Below, piece after piece: positions 24,001-30,000 of a DNA stretch of 64,000 nucleotides. Each line of letters opens with the position of its first letter. Within the stretch, counting starts at the first letter, position 1. The position numbers were made by a program, and so were the translations under genes. This DNA is from Balaenoptera acutorostrata (taxonomy: Eukaryota > Chordata > Mammalia > Artiodactyla > Balaenopteridae): NCBI RefSeq assembly GCF_949987535.1, contig NC_080072.1, positions 54,008,356 to 54,072,355 on the forward strand, written 5' to 3'. The notes below the pieces were generated by a model, which worked only from the letters and a program-made list of their open reading frames with translations, was not told the origin of the DNA and did not search any database.

Positions 24001-27000
24001 GGATGAAGCTGTCCCAGAGGGAGTGATACTGGCAAAAAAAGGAATTCTCAGAGACATTTTATGATACTGAAAGTACAAACGATACGAATTCCCTGATGGT
24101 CCAGTGGTTAGGACTCCACACTTTCACTACCGAGGGCCTGGGTTCAATCCCTGGTTGGGGAACTAAGATCCCGCAAGCTGCACAGCATAGCCAAAAAAAG
24201 AAAGAAAGAAAGTACAAAAGCTAAAATGTGGGAAGCTGATCCAGACTTAGAAAGAAGTGTGATAATTCAGCAAGGCATAGAGAAGATGCTTGCTCATATT
24301 GTTAAGTTATATGACAAGAAGCAAGCACTGGTCACAGTCTTGATATATTGCATTACAAAGAAATAAAACACTAAAGTGTTTTTACCACTTCTAATGTTTT
24401 AAATTACAGAGTAGCAAATAAATATTAGTTTATTACTTTTTTCTTTTCTCTGTACATTTTTAATCAAGAGAAAGGGTATATTTAAGGTTTTGACAAAAAA
24501 ATTTTAAAGGTCACAGAACAATCATAATTTCCCCCATTGATAACTAACATTGCTTTGCATGGTTTTAGCTTACACAGTTATCTTTACAGTCCTGCACTAC
24601 CATGCAAAGCAAGGATGGCTATAGTTTCTAATCTTCATTATATCTTCCTTAATCCATAAATTACTTACAAATGTCTTTTTAAAATTCCAAACATATGGGA
24701 ATTTGTGGGTTTCTTTATTTTAAATCTTATTGCATTGGGGTCCAGGGCTATGGCTTAATAAGCAATTCTCTTGTATTTGTGAGATTTCCTTTGTGACCCT
24801 ATTTGGTAAGAATGAGTATCCTACCATCACGGAATACAGGGTTTACACACAGACACACACACACACGATTAAGCACGCTAATTGTGTGTCTAAATCTATC
24901 CGTAATAATTTTTGCCTGCCTGATAAATCAGTTTCTGAAAGAAGAGTATTAAAATATCCCGCCATGACTGTGGATTTGTCAACTTGTTATAGATCAAATT
25001 CTTAGGTGGTTCGACACATGCTTGTTGAATGAAAATAAATTCGGAGCAAAATTTGTTTTCTTTAGGTCCTTCATATCACTTAATACAGAACTATATGCAT
25101 GACAAAGATTTAAATCCTGCTTGATTTAAGACATCTTTTCAAGAGCAATCTTTTTAATCTTTTCTGTACAATCAGTGATACAACACACTTACTACAAAAG
25201 GCGTAGGAACATATCTTGAAAAAAGGTACACAGGAACATCTTTGGCCAGTAAGACTGCAGCAGTGAGTTTAGCAAGCCTAAAAAAAAAGAGATTTCACTT
25301 GGTCCTTAGCTTTACATACTTTTTGAAAACCAACCTCCCATAAAATACATGTATTACAATTATTCTGAATACACAGTAGCATAATACAACCGATTCTTAT
25401 AATCACCAGTTATTTAAGATTCATACTCCAACTTTAAAATGTTAAATAAGATTTTTTTGAAAAGGAGTAACAAGGAACAGAATTGACATTTAAATTTCTT
25501 CCTTTTTTCTCATTCATCTTCTGATGGCTCTTTTAATAAGAAATAAAACATGCAAAAGGCAAAAAACATGGAAGAAAGTGAAACCAGAGACTTTGATAAA
25601 CACAATATGCCTATTTACCCCGTGAAGAAAAAGTATCACTACATCATGATTATCTATGTGTGAAAATACCCTAAAACTAATCAAATAGGACTATAATGAG
25701 AGAATGCAAGTTACATAATCCTCCTACCCAGTGCCTCTGCCAAAATATTAAAATCATCACATAGTCTATGTCATTCTAAACACTAACTCTAAACATTTAG
25801 AAATTTACTCCTTTCTGTAAAAACCAAAGGTTATCTTTGAAATGCTTCTATTTCAGCTCTAAAATAAACATTAGCACGTGATCACATTTTTTTGGACAGC
25901 TTCCTGTTTCAGAAATCCTACAACTGGGCATAACATTTTTTTCAAGGTTTTATTCCAATCCAACTTAATCTCTGAAACAATTAACACTGTACCTCTGGCT
26001 GCTGCAGCTGCTAGTTACTTGACCCCGGGTGTCGTACCCAACGACAAAACCTCTTTGCTTGAAGTCTGAGAAACATCTCTCAAGGTATTTGTACATCCCC
26101 TGAAGCAGATAAACACAGAAAATTAGTTCCTGACTAATGCCTGCATTTTCGATGACTTAAGGGCTAATCTTTTTATGTGTGGTGTGCAGCTTATTGGCTC
26201 TCAGGGAACTGGCTTCCTCCTTTTGCCCATGTTTACCAATGTGAGAACAACAATGTTCAGTCCTCAAATGTGAGATGATAAACACCTATTTCCTGGAGTT
26301 TCAGACACATTTAATATCACAGAAATATCAATTACGTAACTTAAATCCAATACGATACATAAAACATTAGGGAAAAAAAGATGGGACATGAGAGTCAGAA
26401 TGCTAAAAAAAAAAAGTTGTTAGAAGAGCCAAAAGAAATTGTTTCTTGCCTTAAGGCTCTAGAGGACAAAATTTTGACCATGTTAGGCCTTGCTAAATCA
26501 TAAAATTGAAGCTAACCAGAAGATTTGATCTAATTTATGACACAAACATTAAAAATCAGCAACATAAACCTTCATTAGAACATTTCTTAAGATGGCTGAT
26601 CCCATTCTTTAGTTTTAAAATCTCACAGAAAGAAAATCTCATAAACGAGGAAAATTTGCAGTCAAGGGTGACAAAAAAATGAAATGAAGTATTTAATATT
26701 GAAAATATCACAATAATAATCCAAAACACCATTTAACTATCTTATAAATGATTTGCTAACTTTAATAAACACTTTCATCTGTAAAAATAACACTTCATAT
26801 TGCTACAGTCCTTTTAAAACTACTTTCTCAGATGTTGCCACATTTAATCCTCACAACAACCCCCAAAAGAAAGAAATGAAGATACCAGTTCTATTTGTGT
26901 CTCTGTCTTTCAACATTTCTTCCAAAAAAGAGGAAACATAGTAAGATTGAAGCTCCATTTAATGACTTACCCAAAGCCATTCATTCAACCAAAACTATGT

Positions 27001-30000
27001 TATACTGATGTATTGAAGACCTACTATATGGCAGGGACTGCTAAGTAACTATGTGGCAGCACCAAATGAGACCCCAGTGACTTCTGGACACTTCTTTCAT
27101 GGTTCTTTCAAGTATAATTATTCTTCCTAACCTACTCCCTACGAGTGACTGTGTGTGTGTGTGCGCCCAAGCATGTATGCAATATAGCCCAAATTGACTA
27201 GTTTCACCAACTTATTTATTTCTAATGATGATACTATCCTAAAACCTCACAGAATCTCATTCTCTGATGTAAAAATCCATCTTCTCTTATCCCTCTATAC
27301 ATAGGTTCTGAAAAAAACTAGGGTTTAAGAATTAGATTCCATCTGGCTTTTCCACTTCAAATAATGGAATCTCAACTCCTGTAAAAATTTGCACTTCTGT
27401 AGAAATTGATTTTCAAACACCTCCTCCACTCCTTTTTCTGAAGTCAAGGAATCTTCAGTTAAAATGAAAGCTTATAAGGAAACCCAACATACGAAAAAGA
27501 TGGAACTGAAGCATTTCTGGACCAAGAAAAGAAAGGGAATGGGGGCAGGAGGAGGCAAGTATCCTACCTATTCAGTCATCTTGTCATCCTTTGTTCCTGA
27601 TCCCCTGCATTCGCCCATGGATTTAGAGAATTCCCATAGAATAAAGTTAAAGGTTATTTACTGTTTGGCAGTATCGATTAGAATTATATCTACTGAGCAA
27701 TTCTCTAGTTCAGAACTATTTTTAGTATATGCTAAATGCATTTTGGCCTCCAAAGTGGAGTTCCTTGAAACACTAAGGTTGATTCACTGGAAAGAAAAGT
27801 AATTTGTTTCTAGAATAAGTTGCATAAAAATGGGGAGAAATAAAACAAATTGTATCATATCAACACTGTCTTAACTCTCAAAATATATGGAAAACCATGT
27901 TAAAAGGAAATATTTTCAACTAAATTTTCCAAATACTCTGGTTAACCTTTATCAATGGCCATATGCCAAAATGAGCAATCACCTTCTTTCTATCTAAATT
28001 TGTTTCTTTGTATTAAATGGAAATGTCAATATCCATTTCCTGGTTTCAAATGCAAAGTAACATTGTCAAGAAGTTGACAATGGCAACCAAAATAACTCAA
28101 TAAGAAAGTCAGGAGAGCCGCTTCCGGATCCTTGACAGCGCTTGTCCTGGGGCACAGAGGGAGGGAGCCATGGTTCGGCTGCTGCGCTGCGGCGCGTTGC
28201 TAAGAAGAAACTTCTCAATTTGCCTGTCTTCCTGGAAGAATCCTCCTCATGTCCTAAAATCTTCCCAGTCAGAGGCTGGACTCAAAACAACAAATAAGGG
28301 CCTACCCTATGCCCCTCTGCAAACATTTACAGATGAGGAGATGATGATAAAGAGCACAGTTAAAAAATCTGCCCAGGAACAAATTGCTCCTTTGGTTTCA
28401 AAAATGGATGAAAATTCAAAAATGGAAAAATCAGTAATACGAGGATTATTTCAACAAGGGTTGATGGGTATTGAAATTGACACACAACATGAAGGAACAG
28501 GAGCTTCATTTTTTCCCTCTGTCCTAGTGATAGAGGAATAGCCAAAGTTGATGCATCTGTGGCTCTGGTATGTGACATCCAGAACACAGTAATTAACAGG
28601 CTAATTGGAAAATACGGAACAGAAGGCTATCTATTTGCCCAAGCTAGCTACGGAACAAATGGGAAGTTTCTGCCTTTCAGAGGCTGGAGCAGGTAGCAAT
28701 TCATTTGCTTTGAAGACCAAAGCTGATAAAAAGGGAAATTATTATGTCATCAACGGGTCAAAGATGTGGATTAGCAACGCCAAGGATGCCGGGCTCTTCA
28801 TGGTGATGGCAAATGTAGACCTTACTCTTGGGTATAAAGGAATTACCTGCTTCTTGGTAGATCGTGATACTGAGGGCCTTCATATAGGGAAACCAGAGAA
28901 CAAAATGGGAATCAGAGCTTCTTCTACCTGCCCATTAACATTTGAAAATGTCAAGGTTCCAGAAGCCAATATCCTGGGACAAATTGGACATGGCCATAAG
29001 TACGCCATCGGGGGTCTTAATGAAAGTAGAATAGGAATTGCTGCACAGATGCTGGGACTGGCTCAAGGATGTTTTGACTACACTATTCCATATATTAAAG
29101 AAAGGGAACAATGTGGCAAAACAATATTTGATTTTCAAGGGCTCCAACACCAAGTGGCTCACATGGCCACCCAGCTAGAAGCTGCAAGATTACTCACATA
29201 CAACGCTGCAAGGCTTTTAGAAGCTGGAAGGCCATTCATTAAAGAATCATCTATGGCCAAGTACTATGCATCAGAGATTGCGGGCCTAATAACTGGCAAA
29301 TGTATCGAGTGGATGGGAGGAGTAGGCTACACCAAAAATTACCCTGTGGAAAAATACTTCCGAGATGTGAAGATTGGTACAATATATGAAGGAACTTCAA
29401 ATATCCAGTTGAACACCATTGCAAAGCGCATAGATTCAGAATACTGACAGCCATGGGAGTGGAACCCCTCCCTGGTGTCACTGGTGTGAAATTTTAAACT
29501 ATTGTGCCTTGTTGGGGGCTGCATTGAATGATCTTATTTAGGCCCTTCACCTTGGATCTGGAGGTAGACCTTTCCTGTCTCCTCTTTCCAATCTGCTTAA
29601 CTTAGGCGCAGAAAATCATTTTTAAATTTTGGAAAGAAATGCATCCATATTTTCTCCAAAACTATTTTTAAAACTCTATATGCATTATCATTTTAGCTTC
29701 AGGGTATACAGAATTTCACTCTATTAGAATTTGGAAAAATGAAGACAATATAAGTATTTCTTGCAGACATGGGTATTTTATATCCCTGTCATTGTGCATC
29801 AGTCAGAGAGACGTTTGTGATAGTTGGCAATTCTATAGAAGAAATAGATTCGATTCTAAGTTGCTAAACTAGGTAGCAACTGATAAAAATTTATTTAGAA
29901 AAATCTAAAAGTTTTAGTTCTGAATATCTGAAAATGAGTGGAAAATGAGGGTATAACTCTGTAGTTTATATAATCGAAGAAAGCATTTCAACAAAGGAAA

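Larger units (their letters stand above)
22915..25030 (-). repeat. Old antisense L1 ORF2, split by a Tigger transposon
   Basis: The left part (22915-23443) reads as antisense L1 ORF2: 'aaggctttgtctattttatt', 'cttcagagagccaactctcg', 'tttagctatatcccatag', 'cattgttgcttag'. The right part (24621-25030) continues with 'tttctaatcttcattatatc', 'gcattggggtccagggctat' and 'tgactgtggatttgtcaact'. Joined across the Tigger, the order is that of one L1. Confidence 0.82.
21774..25192 (-). other. PGM2L1: PGM2L1 intron 4
   Basis: A 3.4 kb intron dominated by an old antisense L1 (22915-23443 and 24621-25030) that holds a Tigger DNA transposon, which in turn holds a CHR-1-like SINE. A short antisense L2 3' piece lies at about 22027-22110. 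The stretch 22130-22380 shows nothing recognisable, and 22380-22560 may be an unnamed ancient repeat. Confidence 0.85.

Noticed and set aside
23834..24064. A 76-codon plus-strand frame ending near 24064 taken as a possible gene
   Set aside because: It is the decayed end of a Tigger transposase, as shown by the inverted ends and the continuation after the SINE.
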